In this document: positions 11,346 to 23,055 of the stretch, one piece after another | Numbering within the stretch: position 1 is the first letter of the stretch | Layout: each line of letters begins with the position of its first letter | NCBI RefSeq assembly: GCF_040869045.1 | Contig: NC_090320.1 | Coordinates: 240,374,978 to 240,438,977 of the forward strand | DNA length: 64,000 nt | Origin: Eurosta solidaginis | Lineage: Eukaryota; Arthropoda; Insecta; Diptera; Tephritidae | Direction of reading: 5' to 3' | Made by a program: the position numbers and the translations under genes | Notes under the pieces: model-generated | Seen by the model: only the letters and a program-made list of their open reading frames with translations | What the model was told of the DNA's origin: nothing | Databases searched by the model: none

Positions 11346-11930
11346 CAACAAAAATTGTAATGTTGAGCCAGCAATATTCCTTTTAATGTATCAGTTTCCA
11401 GATGGTTTCTGATTTTTATTTTGTTTAAATTTATTTTAGAAAAATTCGTTTACATTCGCTGATGAGTATGACAAGCACATTACATCTGCAACGAATGCAG
11501 CTTATGTCGAGACAGCTCTTTTAGTAGTAGAAATAGTTTTCCAAAAAACTTCTGGGGGAACCTTAGAAATGTCTTCAAAATATGTCTTAAATTCTAAAAA
11601 CTTCAATTACCTATACTCGCTATCAATATCCTGAACAATTTTCTGATTTATTGTGTGTGAAGAATGTTGCAAGACCAGATGCAAAGAACAACTTCTTTTG
11701 GATCCATGAAACTTAAGTTTTGTAGTACAACATTGTTAAAAAAAAAACGCTTTTTAATTTGATCATACAGTTTACTATAAAAATAACACAATCTTGTTTA
11801 AATTTTTCTTGCTCGGAAATGTTAGAGGCAGTCTTAAGTCGTAATTTTTCTTTACAAAATCGTCCAAGCGTCATCCTAGTTGAAAATCGTAAATGACGAC
11901 AACGTCGTCAATCTGTCAACGCTGGATACA
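11346..11930. other. AT-rich DNA, no gene seen
   Basis: No coding frame or repeat family recognised. Confidence 0.4.
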
Positions 11931-12150
11931 ACTGTTCTAGAAGGCATGTTCGTGAAAAGCCTATATTTTACGGGAAATATGCGAACGAGGTAATATAGAG
12001 TATAAAAGCAGCGCAAGCTCAAGAATAATGAATTAGTTTGATATTACACGCTTTAGTGAACTCCGCGATAATTGTGAAGTACCACTCCCAAAGTAGTCTT
12101 AATAAAGAACGTTTTGTTATACTGAATATTTGAGTAATTTAGTCGACAAT
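11931..12150 (+). promoter_or_regulatory. Solo-LTR-like promoter segment with heat-shock-type motifs, TATA box and poly(A) signal
   Basis: Two heat-shock-element-like palindromes, TTCTAGAA (11935-11942) and TTCGTGAA (11949-11956), stand about 45-65 bp upstream of a good TATA box (TATAAAAG at 12001). AATAAA follows at 12099-12104. The order enhancer, TATA, poly(A) signal within about 200 bp is that of an LTR, and I recall similar segments recurring in tephritid genomes. No partner LTR or internal coding region is present, so it would be a solo LTR or fragment. Boundaries are approximate. Confidence 0.45.
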
Positions 12151-12299
12151 TCAGAGATTCGAACGTTAACAGAAGCTGCAAAATAATCAGAAACTTCTCA
12201 AAACTCTATACAGTATATCAGTTCAACACAGCATAAATCCGCGCCCAATGCCTACTTTGAAAACTAGAAAAACGCCTCGAAATAAATGTATATTTACAC

Positions 12300-12780
12300 C
12301 TTTTATGAATATGAAATCTTACCGACAAAGAGATAGACCCACCAAGAAGCATACCGAAATAATCAGGATGACGATCTGAGTTGATTTACCCATATTCTTA
12401 TGTCTGTTAGAACGCAAACTAATCCCTAAATTTTTGAGCTCTTTTGATGAAATTTTATTAAGCTTGTACATTTGGGTGTCCAATTGATCATTTGTCGGAA
12501 CAGCCTGTATCACACCACTATATCATATATCCCCCATACAAACGATTTTTTCCAAAAAAGGGGGTTTGTCATTTATTCTTCATTTTAAAAGCTATAAGAT
12601 TGAAGTTTCCCGTGATGATTACATATAAAGCATACATTGTTGTCTGAAAAAATTGTCAAGATCGATCATATACATACTATATATCCCATACAACCGATTG
12701 TTGAGATAAGATGTTTAACGTAATTCCTTCCTCATTTTAACCGCTAGAGCTTAAAATTTTTCCAGATGTTAACAAATATG
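12300..12780 (-). repeat. Inverted copy of the 480-1280 repeat family
   Basis: On the minus strand this segment carries the tail (GATTATTTCGGTATGCTTCT and CGTTCTAACAGACATAAGAA-like sequence) and then the CAATCGGTTGTATGGGATAT unit starts, in the same order as at 480-1280. It contains about two units. Confidence 0.55.
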
Positions 12781-13379
12781 GCATATATTATTATAGCCTA
12801 GGCAATGGTATTTTGAGCAAACTTACATTATTTCACATCATCTCAAAATATTTCAAATCTGTGCCACAGGTGTTGCAGTAAATTATGTGAGCGAGTAGGA
12901 AAAAAATACTGTTTCTGTCAATATGCAATTAATTAATTATGGGTAACATGAAATCGACAAACAACGGTACACCCCCGTAAATGCAGCGTTTAACGATTAA
13001 GTATCCACTTAAATGCCATAGATAGCAAGTACAAGTAGTTTAAAAAGAATGATAATAATGGAAAACATGAAAACATTAAACAAGTTGGCAAATTGGTAAA
13101 AAAAAAAAGTTTGAGGACAATGAATACAAATTAGAAACATACATTTATTGATGTTTAAAACTAAGTAAAATTATAAATTACATACTAATTTTTTATTAAA
13201 ACTAGAGTTTGCCAAGTAGTTGAAATTCAACCACTGCAGTAGTCACTATGTTTAAAACACAGAACTATTAACATCATAACCTAAGGCTTTCATCCCTTCT
13301 TACCTTTCCTTTCTGTTCTTTTTTTACTTTATTTCTCTTAATTCCTTTACTTTCTTATCATTCCTTCCATTTTTTTTTT
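12781..13379. other. AT-rich DNA, no gene seen
   Basis: A pyrimidine-rich tract (13285-13375) directly precedes the next Helentron-like copy, consistent with that family's preference for T-rich targets. Confidence 0.4.
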
Positions 13380-13716
13380 TATACTCAGATGAGCAGAGCT
13401 CACAGGAAATTCATCTCAGATCGCTATTTAAAATGAACGAAATTGGACTATAACCATACCCACTTTTCGATACCGAAAATTTCGAAAAACCGAAAAAGTG
13501 GGATAATTAATTACCAAAGACGGATAAAGCGATGAAACTTGGTAAGTGGGTTGATCTTATAACGCAGAATAGAAAATCAGCAAAATTTTGGACAATGGGC
13601 GTGCCACCGCACACTTTTAAAAGAAGGTAATTTAAAAGTTTTGCAAGCTGTAATTTGACAGTCGTTGAAGATATCATGATGAAATTTGGCAGAAACGTTA
13701 CTCCTATTAATATATG

Positions 13717-16345
13717 CTTTTATTGTGCTTTCTATCAGCACAAGGTAGCTCGAAAAAAGAATGGGCAGCAGTAAATGGAATAATGAAGCGAAACTATAAC
13801 AAAAAGTCCGACTCGTTTGTGTTAAGTGTGGATGGCGTGGATATATCGGAGACTCTGGTAGTAGCTAATGTACTTAATAATTTTTTTGTAAATCCAAACT
13901 GGAAAAAGAAGCGGTAAAGATGGGTTTGATGGTGAATGAGGACAAAACGAAATACCTGCTGTCATCGAGCAAAGAGTCAGCGCATACGCGCCTTGGCAAC
14001 CACGCTACTGTTGGCAGCCATAATTTCGAAATAGTAAAAGACTACGTTTATTTGTGAACCAGCATCAACACTAGCAACAACATCAGCACTGAAATCCAGC
14101 GAGGAATCAATATTGCCAATAAATGCTACTTTTGACTAGGTACGCAATTGAAAAGTAAAGTCCTCTCTCGGCGAACGAAAATCATACTCTACAAGTCACT
14201 TATCGTACCCGTCCTGCTATATGGGGCAGAAGCATGGACCATGACAACAGCAGATGAAGCGGCTTTGGGAGTGTTCGAGAGAAAAGTTCTTCGAAAGATT
14301 TATGGACCTCTACGCGTTGGCGATGGCGAGTACCGAAGAAGATTTAATGATGAGCTATACGAGCTATACGCAGACATCAACATAGTCCAGCGAATTAAAA
14401 CGCAGCGGCTGCGCTGGCTAGGCCATGTTATGCGAATGAATGATGATGCTCCGGCCAAGAAAGTGTTTCTACCGGAACCCGCCTATGGAAGCAGAGGTAG
14501 AGGGCGGCCCCACTCCGTTAGAAGGACCAGGTGGAAAACGATTTAAACTCCCTTGGTGTGACCAATTGGCGCCGGTTGGCGGAGCGAAGGAGCGACTGGC
14601 GCGCCTTGTTGGAAGGCCATAACCGTTCAACGGTTAAGCGCTAATTAAGTAAGTCAGTAAATGTAGGAGCAGCTTCTAATAAAATTCCAAACATTACAGA
14701 ATTCCGAACTCCTAGTAATAGTTTTTTGTTTGATCCAATTACAGGTTCAGAAATTCTTAAAATAATTCAAACTTTGAGCAAGTCTGATTCAAGTGGCAGT
14801 GACAACATTTCAAATAGGACCTTAAAAGCATAGCTTTTAATATCGTTGATATTTAAAAGCATATATTTAATTTAAGTATGACCTCCGGAGTTTTTCCAGA
14901 AGATTTAAAATGTGCTACCGTGATACCGTTGTTCAAAAAGGGAGATAAAAAAGACAAGAATAATTACAGGCCTATATCCTTGCTATTATCGTCAATCTCA
15001 AAAATCTTTGAAAAGGCATTTAAGGCTAGGGTGTTAACGTATCTCAACAAAATTAAATTTTTTTGTCCAAAGGAATTTGGTTTTATGTCAGGGCTCTCAA
15101 CTGAATATGCTCTTTTAAACTTTTCTTCCTTTATACATAAGGCGATTGACGAAAAAATGTGTTGCGCTAGTCTGTTTGTAGATATTACTAAAGCATTTGA
15201 TATGGTGAACCATAATATTCTACTGAGTAAGCTTAGCTCCGCTGGTTTTCGTGGCAACGTTTTTAGTTGGTTTAACTCATACTTAACGAATAGAATTCAA
15301 AAAGTTAAGTCGTAGATAATCAAAGTGAACCCAGACCTATTATTTTAGGGGTGTCACAAGGCTCGGTTTTTGGATCAATCTTGTTTCTAATATACATTAA
15401 CTCACTATTCTCGTTGTCATTTGTTGGTAAGGTAACGGCTTTTTCAGATGACCTTGCCATTGAATATGGATCTACAAATGAATTTAATCTTTTTGCTGAT
15501 ATCAATCACGATATTTTTATGCTGAGGTCTTGGTTTGCTAGCCACAAACTCGTGGTAAGCAACAAGACAAAGTTGATGTATTTTAACCAATGCGGGAAGG
15601 AGTTACCTAGAAACGATATTTTCTTTCACGGCTCTAACTGTCTGCGGTTTCGTATGTGTTCAAGTAATTGTACTCATCAAAACTCTGCCAACACCTTTGA
15701 CGAGACAATAAGTTGTGACAGTAATTGCTTTAAAATTGATGTAGTCCCTAATTTTAAATATTTGGTAGTTATATTCGACCAAGACCTAAGTTGGACATCA
15801 CATATTTTTGCTTTTAAATCATGTTATCAGCGGTTCGTTCCTTCTTTAACCTAAAAAGGCTGTGCTCAAATCGAGTGTTAGCATTAATATATCATGGGCT
15901 AGTCCACTCAAAATTACAATATGGAATCAGTTTCTGGGGTGGAGCGTATGCCAGTAAGTTTAATGCGCTTTTAATCCTACATAAGTGCTTTACCCGAAAA
16001 ATGTGTTACGGATACCGTCTATCAAACTCTATGGACCTTTTCAAAAAAATAAACATACCTCCCATTCGACACTTGTACTATTTCAAAGTTTTGACAATCT
16101 TTTTTATAAGGAGTGGGTATTCACAAAGCCTAAGAAGTAGATCGTTATCAAGTGTAAAAATTCCTCGTTTTCGGACCAAACTTTTCCGTAAGTCTTACAC
16201 AATCGTGTCATGTAAACTGTATAATAAATCACCTGCTGAAATATTACTCATTAGAAAACTTTCTAAGTTTATGAGGAAAGTGAAACGGTGGCTACTTGGT
16301 TTCAATCATGAGGGTGTAGAAATTCTGTTGCGACCCATCGTATAA
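13717..16345 (+). pseudogene. CR1/Jockey-group reverse transcriptase, broken
   Basis: The frame begins with the linker upstream of the RT (KKEWAAVNGIM) to 13893. It resumes at 14663 after the nested insert (VGAASNKIPNITEF) and hits a TAG at 14831. From 14878 the RT core reads KCATVIPLFKKGDKKDKNNY, then LFVDITKAFDMVNH. Another stop falls at 15313. A shifted frame from 15351 carries GVSQGSVFGSILFLIYIN and the active-site box FSDDLAIEY (usual form F/YADD, both Asp kept). A last frame, 15821-16345, holds the C-terminal region (SKLQYGISFWGGAY). Several stops and shifts mean it is dead. Motif style (FKKGDKKDKNNYRPIS) fits the CR1/L2/Jockey group. The precise clade is unsure. Confidence 0.78.
13894..14656 (+). 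mobile_element. RTE-like LINE fragment nested in the CR1-group LINE
   Basis: It has the same family and end as the copy at 6258-7978. It begins in the segment just after the YADD box and ends with the AAGT-type tail (14645-14656). It is flanked by the duplication GTAAAT (13888-13893 and 14657-14662). Removing the insert plus one GTAAAT rejoins the host LINE in frame. The encoded C-terminal region (VLLYGAEAWTM, LRWLGHVMRM) is open only from 14148 to 14546. Stops at 14056 and 14134 and a late frameshift break the rest. Confidence 0.85.
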
Positions 16346-16900
16346 GTTCCGTTATGTAATATTTATGAAGTTTTTTGCTTTATATGTAAGGACTTTGTCA
16401 TTTATAGTATTTCTTTTTATTTAATATAGTATTTGTTATATAAAATAGTTATTCTCTGATCTTTACTTTAACTAGGGATTGTAGCAATTATATATTGTGA
16501 TTATTATGCGCCCCACAAGCATTTATAATTATATTTAAAGGAAATGACATTTCCACTGCTTTTATAATTAGCATTTAATGTCATTAACTATTTTCTTATT
16601 TGAATTTGTTATTTTTTATATTGTACTACTTGGAAAATTGTACGTATTTATAAGTAAATAAAGAATATACAATACAATACAATACAATATGTGTTCTAAA
16701 TAAAAATTAGCAAAATAGGACGACGAAAACGCCCTCTTTTAAAAAATAAAATTTTTAAAGTAAAATTTTAACAAAAAATTGAATATCTTAACAGTATATA
16801 AGTAAATTATGTCAACATTCAACTCCAACATTTGCCTCCAAAGCTCTCAGCTCAGTATGTAATGTTCGGTTACACCCGAACTTAGCCTTCCTTACTTGTT

Positions 16901-17157
16901 TTAATTTTATTTCATTAACTAGAAAAGTAGTACACAACATTGTTGCAATGAATAAAATGAGTAAATACGTAAATACTACAAATTGAATATTCTCCTTTGT
17001 TTTCGGTAAATACATTGAATATTAGCATCAAATTTTATGTTCGTATTATTCATATGAATACAGCTGGTTCGTCGAGGTGTTTGTAAGCTACACCTTATAC
17101 ACCATCAGCATCAAATTTACTCACAGTTGCTAACTCTCCCACTAAACTTCCAATACA
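16901..17157. other. AT-rich DNA between two Helentron-like copies
   Basis: No gene or repeat family recognised. Confidence 0.4.
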
Positions 17158-18234
17158 AACTGTAATATGGCAGTCGTTAAAGATACCATGCTGAAATTTG
17201 GCAGGAACATTACTCCTATTACTATATGTGTGCTAAATAAAAATTAACAAAATCGGAAAACGAACACGCTCACTTTTTACAAAAAATAATTTTAAAAGTC
17301 TAATTTTAACAAAAAAATTTAATATCTTTACAGTATATAAGTAAATTATTCAACATTCAACTCCAGTAATGATATGGTGCAAAAAAATACAAAAATTAAA
17401 GAAAATTTCAAAATCGGCGTGGCTCCGCCCTTTTTTAATTAATTCGGCTAGAATACTTTTAATGCCATAAGTCGAACAAAAATTTACCAATCCTTGTGAA
17501 ATTTGGTAAGGGCATAGATTCTATGACGATAACTGTTTTCTGTGAAAATGCGCGAAATTGATAGAAGCCAGACCCAGTTTTTATACACAGTAGATCGTCT
17601 GTCCTTCCGCTCGGCCGTTAACACGATAACTTGACCAAAAGCGATATATCTTTACTAAACTTAGTTCACGTACTTATCTGAACTCACTTTATCTTGGTAT
17701 TAAAAATGGGCGAAATCCGACTATGATCACGCCCACTTTTTCGATATCGAAACTTTCGAAAAATGAAAAAAATGCCATAATTCTATACCAAATACGAAAA
17801 AAGGGATGAAACATGGTGATTAGATTGGTTTTTTGACGCAAAATATAACTTTAGAAAAAACTTTGTAAAATGGGTGTGACATCTACCATATTAAGCAGAA
17901 GAAAATGAAAAAGTTCTGCAGGGCGAAATCAAAAGCCCTTTGGAATCTTGGCAGGAATACAGTTCGTGGTATTACATATATAAATAAATAAATAAACCCC
18001 TGGTCCACGTTTATGGCGATTTCTCGAAAAGCCGTCCACCTATAGAACTATGGCCCACTTACTTTTAAAATACTCTTTAATACCTTCCATTTGATAGCCA
18101 TGTCATACAAACACTTTCCAGGGTTACCCTTGGTTCATTTTCCTACATGGTGATTTTCTCTTATTTTGTCTCCAAAGCTCTCGGCTGAGTATGTAATGTT
18201 CGGATACACCCGAACTTAGCCTTCCTTACTTGTT
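17158..18234 (+). mobile_element. Helentron-like element, copy C (5'-truncated)
   Basis: Homology to copy A begins in the module containing GGCAGTCGTTAAAGATACCA and runs to the terminal hairpin (one mismatch, CGGATACACCCG) and CTTACTTGTT at 18234. Only about one minisatellite unit remains (17997-18120). Confidence 0.75.
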
Positions 18235-18640
18235 CCACTCTAACTTAATCGGCCCACTCAATTCTACCATCCCTTACATTTTTTCGTAAATCTTCCATCA
18301 TTTCCTCTTGTTCTTCGTCATCATGCCCATATCTAAGTCTAGCTCTTTTTATTACTCTTTATCTAATCTTAATGTAATTTTTTGTTTCTTCCTGGTAGTC
18401 TCTTATATCTCGTTTTTCTAAAAACATTACCCTTACTCTTACTTTTACTATCACTCTCCCTCTTCCTCTTGTTCTCTTCACTTCTCCTACTTCCTCTACT
18501 TTTACCCGAAGGTTTTGGGTAGTGTTATCGATGCTGATGGTCCTTTGCTGGTTATTGATCCGGTACGTTCCGATAACAGCCACCATTAAGGTACTAGCCC
18601 GGCCATCTCGGCAACGATTTAATATGACAATATTGAAACT
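18235..18640 (-). repeat. Pyrimidine-rich DNA and fragment of a LINE 3' UTR
   Basis: 18240-18490 is CT-rich low-complexity sequence. On the minus strand 18500-18625 reads GTTGCCGAGATGGCCGGGCT, GTTATCGGAACGTACCGGAT and CATCGATAACACT in the order found at 19690-19790 and 22540-22660, the 3' UTR of a tephritid LINE family. Confidence 0.55.
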
Positions 18641-19335
18641 TCTCTTTTGTTTTGGGGTTCAAGATTAATGATCATGCTCACAATCACATAGCAAAACAAA
18701 ATCATTACTCATTTGGGTGAATGCAGTGAATTGGTAGAATTGCAATCAATGAAACAAATACATTCATGGATACAAATTAACCTTAAGCTCACAATCAACC
18801 TGTAATTCAACTCCACTAGCTAAATTGGTGTTGTTTTTGTTGTCTGATCATTAGAACGCTTGAACAAACTTTATGGTATTTCTTGTTGTTGTGTTTTTTT
18901 TTTTTTGATTCTGAAAAACGATCAACAAACTAAAATATGATCTAAAAATAAACAATTGCAAGAAGGCAAGCAGCTAATGAGTCAAAAGATTTCTAAAAAC
19001 AAAGTTTTGAATTGAACTAAAAAAGGAAAAACATTATTGTTGGTTGTGACGATCATTTGAAGGGGAAGCCACGAGCACTTCAACAGATGACTTGTATCTT
19101 TCTCACTATAATTTTTTTTTTATCGCGCTGTACATAAAAAGCACGTGTTCGACACTGAGATGACAGCAAATGATGATTAATGAAAAGATGTTTATGGAGA
19201 AACTGAAAAATTTATAATTGTAATTGTAATGATTACAATGTTGCTTTATTCTTAGTTGGAATAATTGGATTGCCGTGTTTAAATGTCTCGTCTATAAAAG
19301 TAGTACCAAAATACTTGGCCCTTAATTCCAGTATT
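18641..19335. other. AT-rich DNA, no gene seen
   Basis: No supported feature. Short open frames have no coding character. Confidence 0.4.
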
Positions 19336-19812
19336 TGAGTGATTTAAAGTATCGAAAGCTTTACGTTTTGGCAGCCAAAAGCGGCCTTAACGTAAACCCT
19401 AGTAAAACTGAGCTGATACTATTTACTAACAAGTCCCCAGTTTCGACTGCCCTTTCTAAATGGTACTAGATGCAGCATGAACACAGCACTATCTTAACCC
19501 AATGGGTTATAGGGCTTAGAATATACCCGCGGCAGGTATGCCTGTCGTAAGAGGCGACTAAAATACCAAATTGTTTTAAAAGGTTGCCAGCGCAATTTAT
19601 AACTTCTCCAATCCTGTTTCTTTAACAGCCGAGGCTCTGGAGACCCCAAGTTCCGCATGGATCTAGGGGGTGGGAGGGCGGTATGGCGTAGAAGGTTTCT
19701 TGTGGTCGTACCAAATCATTCCCGAGATGGTCGGCCTGGTACCTTATCTATATCGATAACATCTAAGGCCTTCGAGGAGTGTCCTTATCGCTGCAACAAC
19801 AACAACAGTAGT
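19336..19812 (+). mobile_element. 3' end of a Jockey/LOA-type LINE with CAA tail
   Basis: One frame from about 19346 to 19468 encodes SGLNVNPSKTELILFTNKSP, the segment that follows the YADD box in many LINE reverse transcriptases. It ends at a TAG. The 3' UTR then shows CGGCAGGTATGCCTGTCGTA, AGGCGACTAAAATACCA, TCCTGTTTCTTTAACAGCCG, CCGAGATGGTCGGCC and ends in (CAA)n at 19793-19808. The same UTR occurs in pieces at 18500-18625 (minus) and 22330-22680. Confidence 0.65.
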
Positions 19813-20529
19813 ATCAAAACCAAAACCGGAAAGAACTCGATATAACTTTGAAAATCAAAATCAAAGTCGACCTTGAAATAATTTTGAATAACGAAACCAA
19901 AGCCGAAATAATTGTATACAAACCAAAATCGAAACAAGTTGAAAAGCAAAAATAAACCAGATATCAAATAATAATGGAGAAACGCAATCAAAAAAGAAAA
20001 AAAAATTGTTTAAAAACAAAAAACCGAAATAATCCGAAATAATTTTGAAGAACAAAACTAATACACTTTGCAACCCCGAGTTTGAAATAATTTTGAAGAA
20101 CTAAGCTGAAGCAAAGCCGGAGCAATTTTAATGACCCAAACTAAAACCGGAACGATTTGGAAATTCGAAACTAGCACGAGTCCGAAAAATGTTTTAGAGC
20201 CAAACCTCAGCCGCAATAACTTGGAGGAACGGAATTAAGACCGAAGTTGAGATGATACTGAAAAAATTTGGAAGCAATCAAAGCCGACACCGGAATGCAA
20301 ACAGTTTGGTACCGAGAGGTAAATAGCCAACATAAACCGAGATTCGAATTACTTGTAAATTAAGAGGAAACTGCTATTTAAGCCCAATCATTTCCTGTTA
20401 TAGAAGATATGCAAGAGACCTGCGCACGATAATATGATCAAAGTATCGAAATAGATCGGTCTTTAAACGACAAAGAATTCTTTTCAATGGTTGGATGGAC
20501 CAATACTTTTTACTTTTGGGTTGTTATAA
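19813..20529. repeat. Degenerate tandem repeat, ~30-40-bp period
   Basis: Between 19810 and 20300 variants of ACCGAAATAATTTTGAAGAACAAA recur about a dozen times (for example near 19870, 19900, 20035, 20085, 20215). The rest, to 20529, is unassigned AT-rich DNA. Confidence 0.5.
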
Positions 20530-20640
20530 GAGCTATTTGCCCGGTGGAGGTAAAGAAAAAACGGAGCTTTCCTTTATCCTGATACGCGTTTCGGTATTTT
20601 GTATCATCCTCAGGGAGATATTACATTTAGTTTTATCTAC
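20530..20640 (-). mobile_element. Penelope-like element terminal fragment with hammerhead-like core
   Basis: The minus strand contains CTGAGGA (20613-20607), a short potential stem-loop (GATACAAAATACC) and CGAAACG. This is the order CUGANGA, helix II, GAAA of a hammerhead ribozyme core. Hammerheads are known in the terminal repeats of Penelope-like elements. Helix II has one mismatch and helix I is weak, so activity is doubtful. Confidence 0.4.
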
Positions 20641-20689
20641 ACAAAATCATTTAAAATAATTAAGCTATTTCTAAAAATAGCTTGCAATC

Positions 20690-21180
20690 TGACTGACTGT
20701 CATTCCTGTCCAACCCGAGCAAGGCAGTGCGACAACAACAACAATAAGCTCCGCTACGTAAGTTAAGCTAAACCAAATTTTGTTCACCCTGCCTCAACCC
20801 TGTGGAAAGTACATGTTTTCTGAACCTACTCTTATATGATCTCGATGGTATCTGCTGTTGTTGTTGTGCCAGTGCTTCCCCCCATATAATAGGTGCGACC
20901 GAACCCGAATTGTCATCAATGTCCTCTAACGGGACTCCAAGGAAACTTGCAGTTTCAACAGGGGTGGACCATAGTGAGAGGGATGTTAGCGGCCTTGGAT
21001 ACACATTGCAATCAGGACATAAATTTTGTATGTCGGGGTGGATTCTGGATAGCTAAGAGTTTAACCTGTTACAGTACCCAGATCGAAGTTGAGCTAGACT
21101 GACGCGCGTTTCCCTTGGGAGAGTGCGTTCCTTTTCTGCGAGTTCTGGATATTTTTCTTTAAGAACTGGATTCGTCGTGA
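20690..21180. repeat. Probable dispersed repeat fragment (unclassified)
   Basis: Contains a CAA/TTG-rich stretch at both 20731-20745 and 20853-20870. The intervening and following sequence (CCTCTAACGGGACTCCAAGG, TTAACCTGTTACAGTACCCA) is one I associate with multi-copy tephritid DNA. No coding frame can be defended. Confidence 0.3.
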
Positions 21181-22329
21181 CTGGATGTGTCGACTTAGCA
21201 ATGTTAAACACAGTTCCTACAATCTAAAATCTCATCCACACATAATCTGCATTATCCTATAAGACGCAGTGAGTTGTATAAAAAAAGTGCTAAACTTTGT
21301 ATTACTTAAGTGCGAAGTAATATGTTCCATCAATTACATCAATTAGGCGAACTAGCAACACCGAACCAAGAGTCACCAACTTGGGGAGCAAGAAACGAAG
21401 ATGGAAATTAAGATGAAGAAGAATTTAAATGCAACAGATACAAATGTATCTAATAAATATTTTGTGCTTGACTTGAGCCTAGAATTGCTCAAAATGTTGT
21501 GGCATTAATCAAAACTATAGACAGACAACTATGGCGAGGTTGGTAGGTGTTAAGAGAGGATATATAAACGTAAACTCAACGACGACGTTAATGCAGTTAA
21601 CAAATGTACGAGAAATCAAAACAACAACAACAAACTACTAACTGAAAACAAATGCTGTTGGCGGCAGTCGATAGTTCACCAACAACAATAGCATCCAATA
21701 GAATTAGACAAATTGCAAGATATAAGAAACAGCAATCAGCAGCAGCAGCCACAAAAACAGCAACGATCTATCAGATAAAAAAATAACAAACAACAACAAA
21801 CTAGTATGCGAACCGAGATGAACGCTGGCGGTTGTAAGTCAAGTGTCTGTGGCTGCATTGTGGTGGTTGCTGACGTTGTTGCAATTGTAATTAGTTACAG
21901 ACGGAATGCATTTTTCAATCGCGTTGAATGGAATGATCAACAACAATATTAACATGGCAACAGTACTTAGAAACATTGTCAGCAACAACTGTTATAGACA
22001 GGGGTGCAAATGGCGGTGTCACCCTCTCCACCCCTTAGATTCAATAGATGTTTATAATCAACGTCTCTCTTATAATTTAAAGTTCAAGCTTTTAAATTAG
22101 TTCAAAGAGTGCTTGGCGCCGAGCTAGTGGACAAGCAGGATACTATGCGAACTCTATTTTGGGAAGAATTTGGAAAATCTTTTTGAGGCATAAGTAAAGG
22201 GCTTTCGAGGTTTCCAAACGGTAGCCTATTTGTTTAACCCGGCTGTACTTTTTTATCTCTTCCAGCTCGTACTTGTGATAAGCTGTCTCAATGTACACTC
22301 TTGTGGCGTGACTGCTCTGCTCCCTGGTC
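21181..22329. other. Intergenic DNA with CAA/CAG-rich stretches
   Basis: 21600-21800 is rich in CAACAA and CAGCAG runs (simple-sequence DNA). No gene seen. A 62-codon open frame on the minus strand (22143-22331) is mildly coding-like but unrecognised. Confidence 0.4.
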
Positions 22330-22680
22330 AACTGAAATATTCTTGATAACTAAACAAGGAACAGCCAAACGATTCAAGAGGTTCTCATCGCAATTTTTAG
22401 CTGCTCCAACCCAATTGTCAGCTCCACCTACCTGTGGCGAATCCTGTTTTTTTAGCATCAGAGGCTCTGCTCCTGATTTCTTAATCGAACTAGGTTGTAG
22501 TGGCGGGACAATCTAGTAGGTTAAATGTGGTTGTATTAAGTCGTTCACGAGATGGTCGAGCTTGTACCTTAATAGTGCTTGTTATCGGAACGTATCGGAT
22601 TCTTATCCGGCAAAGGACCATCCACATCGATAACACTCATAGGAGAGTGTCTTTATCGCTACAACATGACAACAACGGGG
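22330..22680 (+). mobile_element. LINE 3' UTR fragment
   Basis: Carries the same landmarks as 19540-19808 (CCACCTACCTGTGGCGAATC, ACGAGATGGTCGAGC, CATCGATAACACT, GTCTTTATCGCTACAACA) and ends near an ACAACAAC tail at about 22675. The region is more diverged than the 19.5-kb copy. Confidence 0.58.
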
Positions 22681-23055
22681 TTTCTCATTCAAAACTTACT
22701 CAATCTACGAAAAAAAAGAGCTTATAAATAAACCCCTCACCCCACTCTTGATCTAAACTCAACTACGCCCCTTTGTATGTTTTTGTATATTGCGCACATG
22801 TTGTCATTGTAGACACATCAAACAAATTTTAGCTTTTGCTGCTTGGCGAATCAATTAACTACGGTTGCCGTTGCTTTTTGATGATTTTGCTTTGTTGTTG
22901 TTATATTCGTTGATTTGTGGATGTTGGCGATTAAAATTTATTTAGTGAATGATATAAATAATACAAAATTTGGAAAATGCAGCCAACGTACCTGGAAAAG
23001 GGGCTAGCTGATATGAAATGCTAAAAATTGCACGATTAAGCTTTTAATTGATTCA
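22681..23055. other. AT-rich DNA, no gene seen
   Basis: No supported feature. Confidence 0.35.

Larger units (their letters stand above)
13717..16686 (+). mobile_element. CR1/Jockey-group LINE inserted in copy B
   Basis: Flanked by ATATG (13712-13716 and 16687-16691) and ending in a run of ACAAT units, this is a 5'-truncated non-LTR retrotransposon. Removing it restores the Helentron-like sequence. It is itself interrupted by an RTE-like fragment at 13894-14656. Confidence 0.75.
13380..16900 (+). mobile_element. Helentron-like element, copy B (internally deleted, split by LINE)
   Basis: Starts TATACTCAGATGAG at 13380 and ends with hairpin GTTCGG/CCGAAC (16864-16881) and CTTACTTGTT at 16900. 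The (GTCC)n region is missing near its start and the whole minisatellite core is missing. Its body is interrupted from 13717 to 16686 by a LINE. Sequence on the two sides rejoins in the order seen in copies A and C. Confidence 0.75.

Noticed and set aside
13285..13380. Regulatory polypyrimidine tract of a host gene
   Set aside because: No gene follows. The tract is simply the T-rich target of Helentron-like copy B.
18359..18586. 75-codon minus-strand frame in CT-rich DNA
   Set aside because: Low-complexity basic peptide (Arg/Val/Glu repeats) produced by a polypyrimidine tract and LINE 3' UTR.
19785..20073. Hydrophobic Phe/Leu-rich minus-strand frames
   Set aside because: Complement of a degenerate AAACCGAAATAAT-type tandem repeat. 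The hydrophobicity is a composition effect.
20802..21056. 84-codon plus-strand frame and its minus-strand counterpart with a LGVPLEDIDDNSGSV peptide
   Set aside because: The sequence appears to belong to a dispersed repeat and both strands are open by chance. No domain was recognised.
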